NCBI GenBank assembly: GCA_014803435.1
Contig: JACYFD010000006.1
Coordinates: forward strand, 248,001 to 312,000
Direction: 5' to 3'
Length of the DNA: 64,000 nt
DNA from: Cellulosimicrobium terreum
GTDB taxonomy: Bacteria; Actinomycetota; Actinomycetes; Actinomycetales; Cellulomonadaceae
Below the pieces are notes generated by a model that was not told the origin of the DNA, did no database searches, and saw only the letters and a program-made list of their open reading frames with translations. This document shows, piece by piece, positions 20,232 through 28,799 of this stretch. Position 1 is the stretch's first letter, and each line of letters opens with the position of its first letter. Made by a program: the position numbers and the translations under genes.

Positions 20232-21217
20232 GCGCACACGAGCCCGGAGGTGAGCGCGTCGAGGTTGGACTCCATGACCTCACGGTAGTCCGTCGCACCG
20301 TCGGCGAGGCTCTCGATCGGGTCGAGCACGGCGGCGTCGACGCCGAGGTCGTCCGCGAGCGTCTGGGTGACCTTCGGGCTGGTGAGGGTCTCGAAGTAGA
20401 GCGTGGTGACGCCCTCGGCGCGCACGACGTCGCCGACCTCACGCAGGCGCGCCGGCGAGGGCTCCGCCTCGGGATCGATCCCGGAGATGCCGACCTGGGA
20501 GAGGTCGTAGCGCTCGGCGAGGTAGCCGAACGCCTCGTGGGAGGTGACGAGCGTCGCGCCGGCGCAGGGTGCCAGCGCCTCGGCGTACTCCGTGTCGAGG
20601 TCGCCGAGCGACGCGGTGAGGGCGTCCGCGTTGGCGGCGTACTCGTCGGCGTTCTCGGGGTCGACCGCCGCGAGCTCCGCGGCGACCTCGTCGCCGACGG
20701 CGGCGAGCCTCGTCGGGTCCAGCCAGAAGTGCGGGTCGAGCGTGCCGTGGTCGTGCCCGTCGTCAGCGTCGTGCGCGTCCTCGCCGTCGTGCGCCCCCTC
20801 GTCGGGGGCGTCCTCGCCGTCGGGGTGCGCCTCGAGGTGGGCAGCTCCGGCCGCGTCGACGACGTGCTCCGGGGCGCGCTGGGTGACGCCCTCGTCGACG
20901 GCGGGCTGGAAGCCCGAGAGGTAGACGACGAGGTCGGCGTCGCCGATCGCGCGCACCTGGGCGGGGGCGAGCTCGAGGTCGTGCGGCTCCGCGGCGGGCG
21001 GGGTGAGGTTGTCGACCGCGACGTGGTCGCCGCCGACCTGCTGGGCGACGTACTGCAGGGGGTAGAACGACGCGAGCACCTGGAGCTTTCCGTCGTCGGC
21101 GTCGTCGGCGCCCGCACCCGCGGACGAGCACCCGGCGACGAGCGCGGTGCCGGCGAGCGCGGCGAGGGTGGCGGCGGCGACGCGTGCACGACGGCGCGGG
21201 GCGGGGGAGATCGGCAT
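20228..21217 (-). CDS. znuA: Zinc-binding lipoprotein ZnuA
   Basis: Extracytoplasmic metal-binding protein of the cluster A-I family. The 329-residue precursor has a lipoprotein signal peptide ending L-V-A-G-C (Cys near 30), then the two-lobed fold and a His/Asp/Glu-rich loop (about 115-155, many H-D and D-G-H-D-H units) characteristic of zinc-specific rather than manganese-specific members. It is the first gene of the znuACB-zur unit; the Zur-like box at 21239-21253 covers a TTGACA -35 (minus-strand reading of 21249-21254). Confidence 0.94.
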   Translation of the reverse strand: MPISPAPRRRARVAAATLAALAGTALVAGCSSAGAGADDADDGKLQVLASFYPLQYVAQQVGGDHVAVDNLTPPAAEPHDLELAPAQVRAIGDADLVVYLSGFQPAVDEGVTQRAPEHVVDAAGAAHLEAHPDGEDAPDEGAHDGEDAHDADDGHDHGTLDPHFWLDPTRLAAVGDEVAAELAAVDPENADEYAANADALTASLGDLDTEYAEALAPCAGATLVTSHEAFGYLAERYDLSQVGISGIDPEAEPSPARLREVGDVVRAEGVTTLYFETLTSPKVTQTLADDLGVDAAVLDPIESLADGATDYREVMESNLDALTSGLVCA

Positions 21218-21238
21218 AGGGACCAGTCTCCGCCTTAG

Positions 21239-21253
21239 TGAGAATGAATGTCA
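21239..21253 (-). promoter_or_regulatory. Zur/Fur-type operator over the znuA promoter
   Basis: Plus-strand TGAGAATGAATGTCA matches the palindromic pattern TGANAATNATTNTCA at all defined positions except one. On the minus strand the overlapping TTGACA (21254-21249) is a perfect -35. The box is 22 bases before the znuA ATG and near the divergent glyS promoter region. Zinc-loaded Zur would block znuA transcription. Confidence 0.8.
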
Positions 21254-21379
21254 AAACCGTTCGGGGTGGCTCGCGTCACGCGGGGTACGCTGGTCGGTCG
21301 GCGCCCGTCCGGGCGCCCGTCCCACCCGTCCAGCCCCCACGAGCCACGTGCGGGGCCGTGAGCACCAGGAGTGATGACC

Positions 21380-22777
21380 GTGGCCGCAGCGCCCTCACCG
21401 ACCGCCCGACTCGACGCCGTCGTCTCCCTCGCCAAGCGGCGCGGGTTCGTCTTCCCCTCGGGTGAGATCTACGGAGGTACGCGCTCCGCCTGGGACTACG
21501 GGCCCCTCGGGACCGAGCTCAAGGAGAACATCAAGAAGCAGTGGTGGCGCTCCACGGTCACGAGCCGTGACGACGTCGTCGGACTCGACTCGTCCGTCAT
21601 CCTGCCCCGCCAGGTCTGGGTCGCCTCCGGCCACGTCGGCGTCTTCACGGACCCGCTCACCGAGTGCCTCTCGTGCCACAAGCGGTTCCGCGAGGACCAG
21701 ATGATCGAGGAGTTCGAGGAGAAGAAGGGCCGAGCGCCCGAGGGCGGCCTCGCCGAGATCGCGTGCCCCAACTGCGGGACCCGCGGGCAGTGGACCGAGC
21801 CGCGCGACTTCAACATGATGCTCAAGACGCACCTCGGCCCGGTCGAGGACGAGTCGGGGCTGCACTACCTGCGCCCCGAGACGGCGCAGGGCATCTTCGT
21901 GAACTTCGCGAACGTGATGGGTGCCAGCCGCAAGAAGCCCCCGTTCGGCATCGGACAGATCGGCAAGTCGTTCCGCAACGAGATCACGCCGGGGAACTTC
22001 ATCTTCCGCACGCGCGAGTTCGAGCAGATGGAGATGGAGTTCTTCGTCGAGCCCGGCACGGACGAGGAGTGGCACCAGTACTGGATCGACGCGCGTACCG
22101 ACTGGTACGTCGACCTGGGGATCGCGCGCGACAACCTGCGGCTGTTCGAGCATCCGAAGGAGAAGCTGTCGCACTACTCGACCCGCACGGTCGACATCGA
22201 GTACCGCTTCGGCTTCTCGGGGTCCGAGTGGGGTGAGCTCGAGGGCATCGCGAACCGCACGGACTTCGACCTGAAGACCCACGCGGAGCACTCGGGGAAG
22301 GACCTGTCGTACTTCGACCAGACGAAGAACGAGCGGTGGGTCCCGTACGTCATCGAGCCGGCCGCGGGTCTCACCCGCTCGCTCATGGCGTTCCTCGTCG
22401 AGGCGTACAGCGAGGACGAGGCACCCAACGCGAAGGGCGGCGTCGACAAGCGCACCGTCCTGCGCCTGGACCACCGTCTCGCGCCCGTCAAGGCCGCGGT
22501 GCTCCCGCTGAGCCGCAACGAGCAGCTCTCGCCCAAGGCGAAGGACCTCGCGACGGAGCTGCGCAAGCACTGGAACGTCGACTTCGACGACGCCGGCGCG
22601 ATCGGCCGCCGCTACCGCCGCCAGGACGAGATCGGTACGCCGTTCTGCATCACGGTCGACTTCGACACGCTCGACGACCAGGCCGTGACGATCCGTCACC
22701 GTGACTCGATGGCGCAGGAGCGTGTCGCTCTCGACAAGGTCTCCGAGTACCTGGGCGGGCACCTGCTCGGGGCCTGA
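21380..22777 (+). CDS. glyS: Glycyl-tRNA synthetase (alpha2, class II)
   Basis: Charges tRNA-Gly. The 465-residue protein is of the single-chain homodimeric type: class II motif 1 region near [11 protein letters not shown], an inserted zinc-ribbon with C-L-S-C and C-P-N-C pairs, [10 protein letters not shown], motif 2 F-R-N-E-I-T-P-G and motif 3 G-L-T-R-S, then an anticodon-binding domain. GTG 21380 is favoured because AGGAG lies eight bases upstream; GTG 21371 and ATG 21374 are too close to that site. Divergent from znuA. Confidence 0.96.
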   Translation: MAAAPSPTARLDAVVSLAKRRGFVFPSGEIYGGTRSAWDYGPLGTELKENIKKQWWRSTVTSRDDVVGLDSSVILPRQVWVASGHVGVFTDPLTECLSCHKRFREDQMIEEFEEKKGRAPEGGLAEIACPNCGTRGQWTEPRDFNMMLKTHLGPVEDESGLHYLRPETAQGIFVNFANVMGASRKKPPFGIGQIGKSFRNEITPGNFIFRTREFEQMEMEFFVEPGTDEEWHQYWIDARTDWYVDLGIARDNLRLFEHPKEKLSHYSTRTVDIEYRFGFSGSEWGELEGIANRTDFDLKTHAEHSGKDLSYFDQTKNERWVPYVIEPAAGLTRSLMAFLVEAYSEDEAPNAKGGVDKRTVLRLDHRLAPVKAAVLPLSRNEQLSPKAKDLATELRKHWNVDFDDAGAIGRRYRRQDEIGTPFCITVDFDTLDDQAVTIRHRDSMAQERVALDKVSEYLGGHLLGA

Positions 22778-22805
22778 CGGACGACGGGATCGACGGAAGA
22801 CGACG

Positions 22806-22835
22806 GAGGGGGCGGCGCCACGGCGCCGCCCCCTC
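22806..22835. terminator. Hairpin terminator between glyS and the small membrane gene
   Basis: Bases 22806-22819 (GAGGGGGCGGCGCC) are exactly complementary to 22822-22835, with two unpaired bases at the tip in the drawn form. It lies 29 bases after the glyS stop and 12 bases after the stop of the convergent gene at 22847, so it can serve both. Confidence 0.75.
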
Positions 22836-22846
22836 GGTCGTCGAGG

Positions 22847-23017
22847 TCAGCTGCCGACCGTGCGGTTCCCGCGTCCGAGCACCACGAGCACGACCCCGAC
22901 GACCATCGCGATGACGCCGCCCCAGGTCAGGACGCCGCCGACCGCTCCGAAGATGCCGGTGAGGCCGAGGACGAGCGCCGCGAGCCCGGCGATGATGAGG
23001 ACGAGCCAGAGAGCCAT
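22847..23017 (-). CDS. Small two-helix membrane protein A
   Basis: A 56-residue protein beginning M-A-L-W-L-V-L-I-I-A, with two hydrophobic helices (about 2-22 and 28-48) joined by a Gly-rich turn and ending in a short basic/polar tail. A strong ribosome binding site (GAAAGGAAG) precedes ATG 23017. It resembles the protein encoded at 23144-23308 in length, start and layout, so the two are probably paralogues. Function unknown; similar tiny hydrophobic proteins are common in actinobacteria. Confidence 0.7.
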   Translation of the reverse strand: MALWLVLIIAGLAALVLGLTGIFGAVGGVLTWGGVIAMVVGVVLVVLGRGNRTVGS

Positions 23018-23075
23018 GGAGCTTCCTTTCGTGCGGGGCGCGGCGGCGAGGCCGCTCGGCGCCCCGGGGACGAGC

Positions 23076-23103
23076 GGAGGGCGGGGCTGCTGCCCCGCCC
23101 TCC
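23076..23103 (-). terminator. Hairpin terminator after small membrane gene B
   Basis: A 12-bp perfect stem (23076-23087 with 23092-23103, loop TGCT) lies 41 bases beyond the stop of the minus-strand gene at 23144. It separates the two small paralogues, so each probably has its own transcript. Confidence 0.7.
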
Positions 23104-23143
23104 CTGTGCCTCCGTCAGGCGGAGATCCCCCTGCTGCCGCGCG

Positions 23144-23308
23144 CTAGATCTTCTTCGCCGCGCTCTTGCCCCGGTTCAGCACCGCGATCACGAGGCTCAC
23201 GACCAGGATCGCGATCCCGATCCAGAGGAGGATCTTCGCGGCTTCGATCGCCACACCGAGGATGAGCAGCACGACGCCGACGATCACGAGGATCAGCCAG
23301 AGAGGCAT
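23144..23308 (-). CDS. Small two-helix membrane protein B
   Basis: A 54-residue protein beginning M-P-L-W-L-I-L-V-I-V and ending in a Lys-rich tail (K-S-A-A-K-K-I). Two hydrophobic helices span most of it. The leader GAAAGGAAC before ATG 23308 is nearly identical to that of the paralogue at 22847-23017. Function unknown. The strong ribosome binding sites suggest high expression. Confidence 0.7.
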   Translation of the reverse strand: MPLWLILVIVGVVLLILGVAIEAAKILLWIGIAILVVSLVIAVLNRGKSAAKKI

Positions 23309-23420
23309 GATGTTCCTTTCGTCCATATGTCGGCCGAAATGCCGACCAGAGGACCTCACCACGGTCGGCGCGTGCTCGCACGTCGAGAGGCCTGTGCGGG
23401 GCGGGTGCGAGAATAGCCGG

Positions 23421-24629
23421 GTGAGCATCATGACCGAGCAGCAGCCCGCGGCGACGGGCACGCGTGTCCTTCCGCCCCTGCAGATCGGGCCCCACACGAT
23501 CGACACCCCCGTCGAGCTGGCGCCCATGGCGGGCGTCACCAACACCGCGTTCCGCACCCTTTGCCGCGAGGCCGGGGCGAGCACGGGCGAGCACCCGGGC
23601 CTGTACGTCGCGGAGATGGTGACCAGTCGCGCGCTGGTCGAGCGCAACCCCGAGGCGCTGCGGATCGTGACGTTCGGCGAGGACGAGCGCCCGCGCTCGG
23701 CGCAGGTGTACGGCGTCGACCCGGCCACGGTGCGCGAGGCCGTGCGGATCATCGCCGCCGAGGACCGGGCCGACCACGTCGACCTCAACTTCGGCTGCCC
23801 CGTGCCCAAGGTGACGCGCCGCGGCGGGGGAGCGGCGCTGCCGTGGAAGCGGGACCTGTTCACCGCGATCGTGCGCGAGGCCGTCGCGGCCGCTCGTCCG
23901 TACGGGGTGCCGGTGACGGTGAAGATGCGCAAGGGCATCGACGACGACCACCTGACCTACCTCGAGGCGGCGCTGATCGCGCAGGACGCCGGCGTCGCGT
24001 CGATCGCGCTGCACGCGCGCACCGCGGCCCAGCACTACTCGGGCACCGCGGACTGGTCGGCGATCGCGCGGCTCAAGGAGACGGTGAAGCACGTGCCCGT
24101 GCTGGGCAACGGCGACATCTGGTCCGCCGAGGACGCGATCCGGATGGTCACCGAGACCGGGTGCGACGGCGTCGTCGTCGGGCGCGGCTGCCAGGGCCGC
24201 CCGTGGCTCTTCGCGGACCTCGCCGCGGCCTTCGCCGGTCGCCCGGAGCGCGTGCAGCCCGGTCTGCGCGAGGTCGCCGACACGATCTACCGGCACGGCG
24301 AGCTCATGATCGAGTTCTTCGACGGGGACGAGGGCAAGGGCATGCGCGACCTGCGCAAGCACATGGCCTGGTACCTCAAGGGCTACCCGGTGGGCGGCGA
24401 TGCGCGCCGCGCGCTCGCCCTGAACTCGACCCTGGCCGACCTGCGCGGCCTGCTCGACGCGCTCGACCTCGACGCGCCGTACCCCGGCGAGGCCGCCGAG
24501 GGGCAGCGCGGTCGCGCCGGGTCGCCCAAGCAGCCGCACCTGCCCTACGGCTGGCTCGACTCTCGCGAGCTCGACGGCGCGTTCGCCGAGCGGCTGCGCG
24601 ACGCCGAGCTGAGCGTCTCCGGCGGCTGA
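23421..24629 (+). CDS. dusB: tRNA-dihydrouridine synthase
   Basis: Flavoenzyme that reduces uridines in the tRNA D-loop. The 402-residue protein shows the FMN-binding barrel start A-P-M-A-G-V-T-N-T-A-F-R, N-F-G-C-P-x-x-K-V-T with the catalytic Cys replaced in register by the usual G-C-P, the H-A-R-T phosphate-site motif and G-N-G-D-I near residue 230. GTG 23421 or ATG 23430 are both possible; a TAGCCG hexamer ends at 23419. The next gene starts 32 bases downstream and may be co-transcribed. Confidence 0.93.
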   Translation: MSIMTEQQPAATGTRVLPPLQIGPHTIDTPVELAPMAGVTNTAFRTLCREAGASTGEHPGLYVAEMVTSRALVERNPEALRIVTFGEDERPRSAQVYGVDPATVREAVRIIAAEDRADHVDLNFGCPVPKVTRRGGGAALPWKRDLFTAIVREAVAAARPYGVPVTVKMRKGIDDDHLTYLEAALIAQDAGVASIALHARTAAQHYSGTADWSAIARLKETVKHVPVLGNGDIWSAEDAIRMVTETGCDGVVVGRGCQGRPWLFADLAAAFAGRPERVQPGLREVADTIYRHGELMIEFFDGDEGKGMRDLRKHMAWYLKGYPVGGDARRALALNSTLADLRGLLDALDLDAPYPGEAAEGQRGRAGSPKQPHLPYGWLDSRELDGAFAERLRDAELSVSGG

Positions 24630-24660
24630 CCGGCCCGGTTCCTGCGGCAGGGGGTGCGAG

Positions 24661-25348
24661 ATGCGGTTCGCCGGCAGTGCGTCGTGGCGGCTGTCCGTGT
24701 CCTCGGGCGGCCTCGACGACCTCGTGTGGTTCCGGGACGCCCTCCGGCTCGACGGGGGCGACGGCGGTGACGAGCTGCTCCCGCCGCCGCTGGTCCACCG
24801 CCCGCCGGACCGCTCGTCCCTCCTGCCCGACGCCGCGCGTCCCCTGGCCGCGGCACGCTGGGCCGGGTGGTGGAGTGCGGCGGTCGTGCACGAGGCGGCG
24901 GGCCAGGTCGAGGAGTCGCCCCGGGGTGAGGCGCCGTTCCTCGCGTGGGTGCGCGAGCGCGCGACGCAGCACGAGGCGATCGGCGCCCCGCCCGACTTCG
25001 TGGCGCTCGCGGACTGCCCGCCGTTGCGGTCCGCCGTCGTCGACCTCGTCGAGGAGGCGCACCGGGCTCGCGCCGGGCGGGAGGTCGCAGCCGGTGCGGG
25101 GCGTGAGCTCGATGCCGGGCCGTCCGCTCGGTCCGCCGGGGAGATCGCCGCGGACGTGGCCCGCGAGCGCGGGGTGCCGGTCGGCTCGGTGCGCGGAAGC
25201 GTTGATCCTGGTCGACGTCGTGGGTACCTGGTGGAGGGCCGTCGCACCAGGTGCGGTGGTGTGCTCACCCGCCTGCCTGGACGACGAGGGGACGTCCGAG
25301 ACGGTGCTCCGGGTCACCTTCGAGACCGGGACGACGGCGCACGGCTGA
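24661..25348 (+). pseudogene. Conserved hypothetical gene broken by a frameshift near 25190-25200
   Basis: The frame from ATG 24661 encodes a plausible 178-residue protein (W-R-L-S-V-S-S-G-G-L-D-D start; acidic, Leu-rich helices) up to V-P-V-G-S-V-R-G near 25195. Past that point this frame turns into Arg/Gly-rich non-coding-like sequence, while the +1 frame continues with a natural-looking ending, A-L-I-L-V-D-V-V-G-T-W-W-R, then C-S-P-A-C-L, to TGA 25346-25348. Joining them gives about 229 residues. The shift fits one extra base or two missing bases. A sequencing error or a real mutation cannot be told apart here. The family is unknown to me; it follows dusB. Confidence 0.6.
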
Positions 25349-25615
25349 GATGTCTCGCCGCGCCAGCCCCGCTGGCCAGGGGAGACGTCCCGGTCGGGCT
25401 CGTTCGCGCCATTGCCCGGATCCGCACCGGGCGATCCCAGGGGCTCGCGCGTTCGGTGGACGGAGTGATGGCAGGGGCGTCGACATCGGGACCCTGGGGT
25501 TCGACGGACCCCGGCGATGTCGGAGATCCGGGGGCACCACGGGATCGAACCCGGCTGGACGCCGGACGGCGTGGCACCCGGAGGTGGCCACGCCGTCCGC
25601 CGTCGGGCGCACTGG
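25349..25615. other. Intergenic stretch between the frameshifted gene and the alpha-glucosidase
   Basis: This 267-base gap has no convincing gene. It contains the hairpin at 25563-25599. A segment near 25541-25560 looks like a tRNA T-arm on the minus strand, but the stem does not pair. Confidence 0.6.
25563..25599 (-). terminator. Hairpin terminator of the alpha-glucosidase gene
   Basis: CGGACGGCGTGGC (25563-25575) pairs perfectly with 25587-25599 across an 11-base loop. It begins 17 bases after the stop of the minus-strand gene ending at 25616. Confidence 0.7.
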
Positions 25616-27457
25616 TCAGTGGCCGCGGACCCAGACGGTCGTGTCGGACGGGACCCGCACCTGCGGGTCGGCGGACCGGTCCGTCACGAGCGGTCCCGAC
25701 GCCACGAGGACCTCGCTCCCGTGCGGCAGCACGACGGGGTCGCTCCCGAGGTTGGCGAGGACGACGACGTCGCGGTTGCGGAACGCGACGACGGACGTCG
25801 ACCCGGCGTAGGCGTCCACCCACGCGAGGGTGCCCGTGCCGAGCGCCTCGGCGCGCCGCACGGCCAGGGCCCCGCGGTACGTCTCGAAGGTGGAGCCGTC
25901 CACGCCGCGCTGGGCGTCTGCCGCGTAGCGGGCGTAGGACTCGGGCTGGGGGAGCCAGGTCTTCCCCGTCGGGCCGAACCCGAGACCGGGCGCGCCCGCG
26001 GACCAGGGGAGCGGGATGCGGCACCCGTCGCGGCCCGCCTCGGCGCCCTGCGTGCGGAAGAACGCGGGGTCCTCGCGCACGTCGTCGGGCAGGGCGGTGT
26101 GCTCGGGCAGGCCGAGCTCCTCGCCCTGGTAGAGGTACGACGACCCCGGCAGCCCGAGCATGAGCAGCGAGGCGGCGCGGGCGCGGCGCAGGCCGAGGTC
26201 CTCGTCGGGCTGCGGCTCGTGGGCGAAGATGCCGTTCGGCCGCAGACCCGGGTCGGTGAGACCCAGGCGAGATGCGTGCCGCACGACGTCGTGGTTGGAC
26301 AGGACCCACGTGGTGGGGGCCCCGACCTCGTCGTTGGCACGCAGCGAGGCGGCGACGACGGTGCGCAGCGGTGCGGCGGACCAGGGCGTGGTGAGGAAGG
26401 AAAAGTTGAAGGCCTGGTGCATCTCGTCCGGTCGCACGTAGCGGGCGAGGCGGGACAGGGGCTCGACCCAGGCCTCGGCGACGAGGGCCCGGTCGCCGTC
26501 GTACCCTGCGAGCACGCGGTGCCACGCGCGGTAGATCTCGTGCACGCCGTCCTGGTCGAACATCGGCCCGGAGTTGCCCGCACCTGTGGAACCGTCCTCG
26601 GGCGCGCCCGGGTCGGTGCCGTCCTCGGCCGCGGCGCCGCCCGGCCCCTCGGAGCCGTCGACCATCGAGACGGTGCCGTCCCAGTCGGGCAGCCCGTCGG
26701 CCTTGATCATGCCGTGCGCCACGTCGACGCGGAACCCGTCCACACCCTTGTCGAGCCAGAACCTCAGCACGTCCTCGAAGTCCGCGCGGACCTCGGGGTT
26801 CTGCCAGTCCAGGTCGGGCTGGGAGGAGTCGAAGAGGTGCAGGTACCACTGCCCGGGCGCCTCGTCGGTCGCGCCGGTGACCTGGTGCGCGCCGGCGCCC
26901 GCGGTCACGCGGGTCCAGGCGGGCCCGCCGAAGATGGACTGCCAGTTGTTCGGGGGGAGCTCCCCATGGGTGCCCGCACCCTCGCGGAAGACGTACCGCG
27001 CCCGCTCCGGGGACCCCTCGACCGAGGCCAGCGCCTCCTGGAACCACGCGTGCTGGTCGGAGGTGTGGTTGGGGACGAGGTCGACGATCACCCGGATGTC
27101 GCGTGCGTGCGCCTGGGTGAGGAGCTCGTCGAAGTCGGCGAGCGTGCCGAACAGCGGGTCGACGTCGCGGTAGTCGGCCACGTCGTAGCCGGCGTCCTTC
27201 TGGGGCGAGCGGTAGAAGGGGCTCAGCCAGACGGCGTCGACGCCCAGCTCGGCGAGGTGGTCGAGCTTCGAGGTGACGCCGGGCAGGTCGCCGATCCCGT
27301 CGCCGTCGCCGTCCGCGAACGAGCGCGGGTACACCTGGTAGATCACGGCGTCCCGCCACCACTCGGCGGCGCCGGCCGGTCCGCCGTGGACGAGATCGCC
27401 GGTGGCGAGGAGGGTGTCGTCCGTGGTGGCGGGCGGGGTCGAATCGATACGAGTCAT
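25616..27457 (-). CDS. GH13 alpha-glucosidase
   Basis: Cytoplasmic glucosidase acting on maltose or short maltodextrins. The 613-residue protein has no signal peptide. GH13 motifs: D-L-V-P-N-H-T (region I), G-F-R-V-D-V-A-H-G with the nucleophile Asp (region II), L-V-A-E-A-W-V-E with the acid Glu (region III) and L-S-N-H-D-V-V-R (region IV). Q-P-D-L-D-W-Q-N-P is typical of the alpha-glucosidase/oligo-1,6-glucosidase branch; the Ala after the region II D-V leans toward alpha-1,4 specificity, tentatively. A Gly/Ala/Glu/Asp-rich insertion near residues 260-290 is unusual. The operator at 27526-27539 lies 69 bases upstream, tying it to the LacI regulator. Confidence 0.92.
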   Translation of the reverse strand: MTRIDSTPPATTDDTLLATGDLVHGGPAGAAEWWRDAVIYQVYPRSFADGDGDGIGDLPGVTSKLDHLAELGVDAVWLSPFYRSPQKDAGYDVADYRDVDPLFGTLADFDELLTQAHARDIRVIVDLVPNHTSDQHAWFQEALASVEGSPERARYVFREGAGTHGELPPNNWQSIFGGPAWTRVTAGAGAHQVTGATDEAPGQWYLHLFDSSQPDLDWQNPEVRADFEDVLRFWLDKGVDGFRVDVAHGMIKADGLPDWDGTVSMVDGSEGPGGAAAEDGTDPGAPEDGSTGAGNSGPMFDQDGVHEIYRAWHRVLAGYDGDRALVAEAWVEPLSRLARYVRPDEMHQAFNFSFLTTPWSAAPLRTVVAASLRANDEVGAPTTWVLSNHDVVRHASRLGLTDPGLRPNGIFAHEPQPDEDLGLRRARAASLLMLGLPGSSYLYQGEELGLPEHTALPDDVREDPAFFRTQGAEAGRDGCRIPLPWSAGAPGLGFGPTGKTWLPQPESYARYAADAQRGVDGSTFETYRGALAVRRAEALGTGTLAWVDAYAGSTSVVAFRNRDVVVLANLGSDPVVLPHGSEVLVASGPLVTDRSADPQVRVPSDTTVWVRGH

Positions 27458-27525
27458 CGAGCTGGAGTCCTCACGTGCGGTCTCGGGGTGGTGGGTGGAA
27501 CGGGTGCGCCGACTCCGCTGTCGAG

Positions 27526-27539
27526 TGTAAGCGCTTGCG
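27526..27539 (-). promoter_or_regulatory. LacI-type operator before the alpha-glucosidase gene
   Basis: TGTAAGCGCTTGCG has the perfectly palindromic core AAGCGCTT and fits TGYAANNNNTTGCA, the pattern shared with two sites at the binding-protein promoter. A minus-strand TACACT (27529-27524) inside it could be a -10 element, which would make it a repressor site. Confidence 0.75.
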
Positions 27540-27622
27540 GTCAGGTCGTGGAGGGTCGACGTCGGGCCCGTCGGTCCGGGTCGACCCAGCGGCGGGTCGT
27601 CGGTCGGAGACGTCCGTGCGCG

Positions 27623-28666
27623 TCAGGCGGTGGGCGCTGCGCCGGTCGACTCGCGCACGATGAGCTCCGTCTGGAACAGCAGCTCGGTGCGTGGTGCTCG
27701 GTCACCCTGGATCTCGGTGAGGAGCGCGCTGATCGCCGCGTGCGCCATGGACGCCACGGGCTGGCGCACCGTGGTCAGCGGCGGATCGGTGAAGCCGATG
27801 AGCGGGGAGTCGTCGTACCCGACCACGGAGACGTCGTCCGGCACGACGAGGCCGCGGGCACGGGCGGCGCGGATCGCCCCGAGCGCCATGAGGTCGGACC
27901 CGCACACGATGGCCGTGTGTCCGGACGCGATGAGCTCGCCGCCGGCGGCCTGCCCGCCCTCGACCGTGTACAGCGTGGTCACGATGTGCTCGCGCGCCTC
28001 GTCGACGTCCGCGGCGAGCCCGTGCCGGACGAGAGCCTCCACGAACCCGGCGACCTTGCGCTGCGCCGGGACGAATCTCTCGGGTCCGATCGCGAGGCCG
28101 ATCCGGCGGTGCCCGAGCGACACCATGTGGCGCACCGAGAGCTCGGCGCTCGCGACGTCGTCGGGGGAGATGAACGGCGCGTCGACGCCCTCGGCGAAGC
28201 CGTTGACGAGGACGATCGGGATGCCTCGCGAACGCAGCCGCTCGTAGCGCTCGTGGCTCGCCTGGGTGTCGGCGTGCAGGCCGGACACGAACACGATGCC
28301 GTCGACACCGTGGTCCATGAGCATCTCGACGTAGTCGTCCTCCGTGGTCCCCCCGGGGGACTGGGTGCACAGCAGCGGCGTGTACCCGTGCTCGGAGAGC
28401 ATCGACTCGATGGTCTGGGCGAACGCCGGGAAGACGGGGTTCGTCAGCTCCGGGACCACGAGGCCGACAAGACCCGCAGACCGGGTGCGCAGCGTGGACG
28501 GGCGCTCGTAGCCGAGCACGTCGAGCGCCGCGAGCACGGCCTGGCGCGTCTCGCTCGCGACCCCAGGCTTGCCGTTGAGCACGCGGGAGACCGTCGCCGT
28601 GGAGACGCCGGCCTGGGTGGCGAGATCGCTGAGACGGGTGCGCACGTGTGGAAGCGTAGGCGACAC
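27623..28666 (-). CDS. LacI-family transcriptional regulator of maltodextrin genes
   Basis: A 347-residue repressor with an N-terminal LacI helix-turn-helix (L-S-D-L-A-T-Q-A-G-V-S-T-A-T-V-S-R-V-L-N, about 11-30) and a C-terminal periplasmic-binding-protein-like sugar sensor (about 65-340). It lies between the alpha-glucosidase and the binding-protein operon, both of which have TGYAANNNNTTGCA sites. The expected inducer is maltose or a maltodextrin. GTG 28666 is supported by GAGGAGGT four to five bases upstream; GTG 28645 (V-R-T-R-L-S) is a weaker alternative. Confidence 0.9.
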   Translation of the reverse strand: MSPTLPHVRTRLSDLATQAGVSTATVSRVLNGKPGVASETRQAVLAALDVLGYERPSTLRTRSAGLVGLVVPELTNPVFPAFAQTIESMLSEHGYTPLLCTQSPGGTTEDDYVEMLMDHGVDGIVFVSGLHADTQASHERYERLRSRGIPIVLVNGFAEGVDAPFISPDDVASAELSVRHMVSLGHRRIGLAIGPERFVPAQRKVAGFVEALVRHGLAADVDEAREHIVTTLYTVEGGQAAGGELIASGHTAIVCGSDLMALGAIRAARARGLVVPDDVSVVGYDDSPLIGFTDPPLTTVRQPVASMAHAAISALLTEIQGDRAPRTELLFQTELIVRESTGAAPTA

Positions 28667-28761
28667 CGGACCTCCTCGTCCTGGTCGTCCGGTCCGGGAG
28701 CCGCTGGTCCACGTGGACGAGCGGGCCGACCGGGGAGGTGGATGGCGCCGTCGGGCACCGT

Positions 28762-28799
28762 TGTAAGACGTTGCATGAAAGTTACCGCAACGACTTGCA
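28762..28799 (+). promoter_or_regulatory. Two LacI-type operators at the binding-protein promoter
   Basis: TGTAAGACGTTGCA (28762-28775) and CGCAACGACTTGCA (28786-28799) share the half-sites of the operator at 27526. Their centres are 24 bases apart, a little over two helical turns. The second covers the -35 hexamer of the promoter. Confidence 0.75.

Noticed and set aside
25541-25560. tRNA-like T-arm on the minus strand
   Set aside because: GTTCGATCC is present but the five-base stem does not pair and no acceptor or anticodon arm can be built around it.
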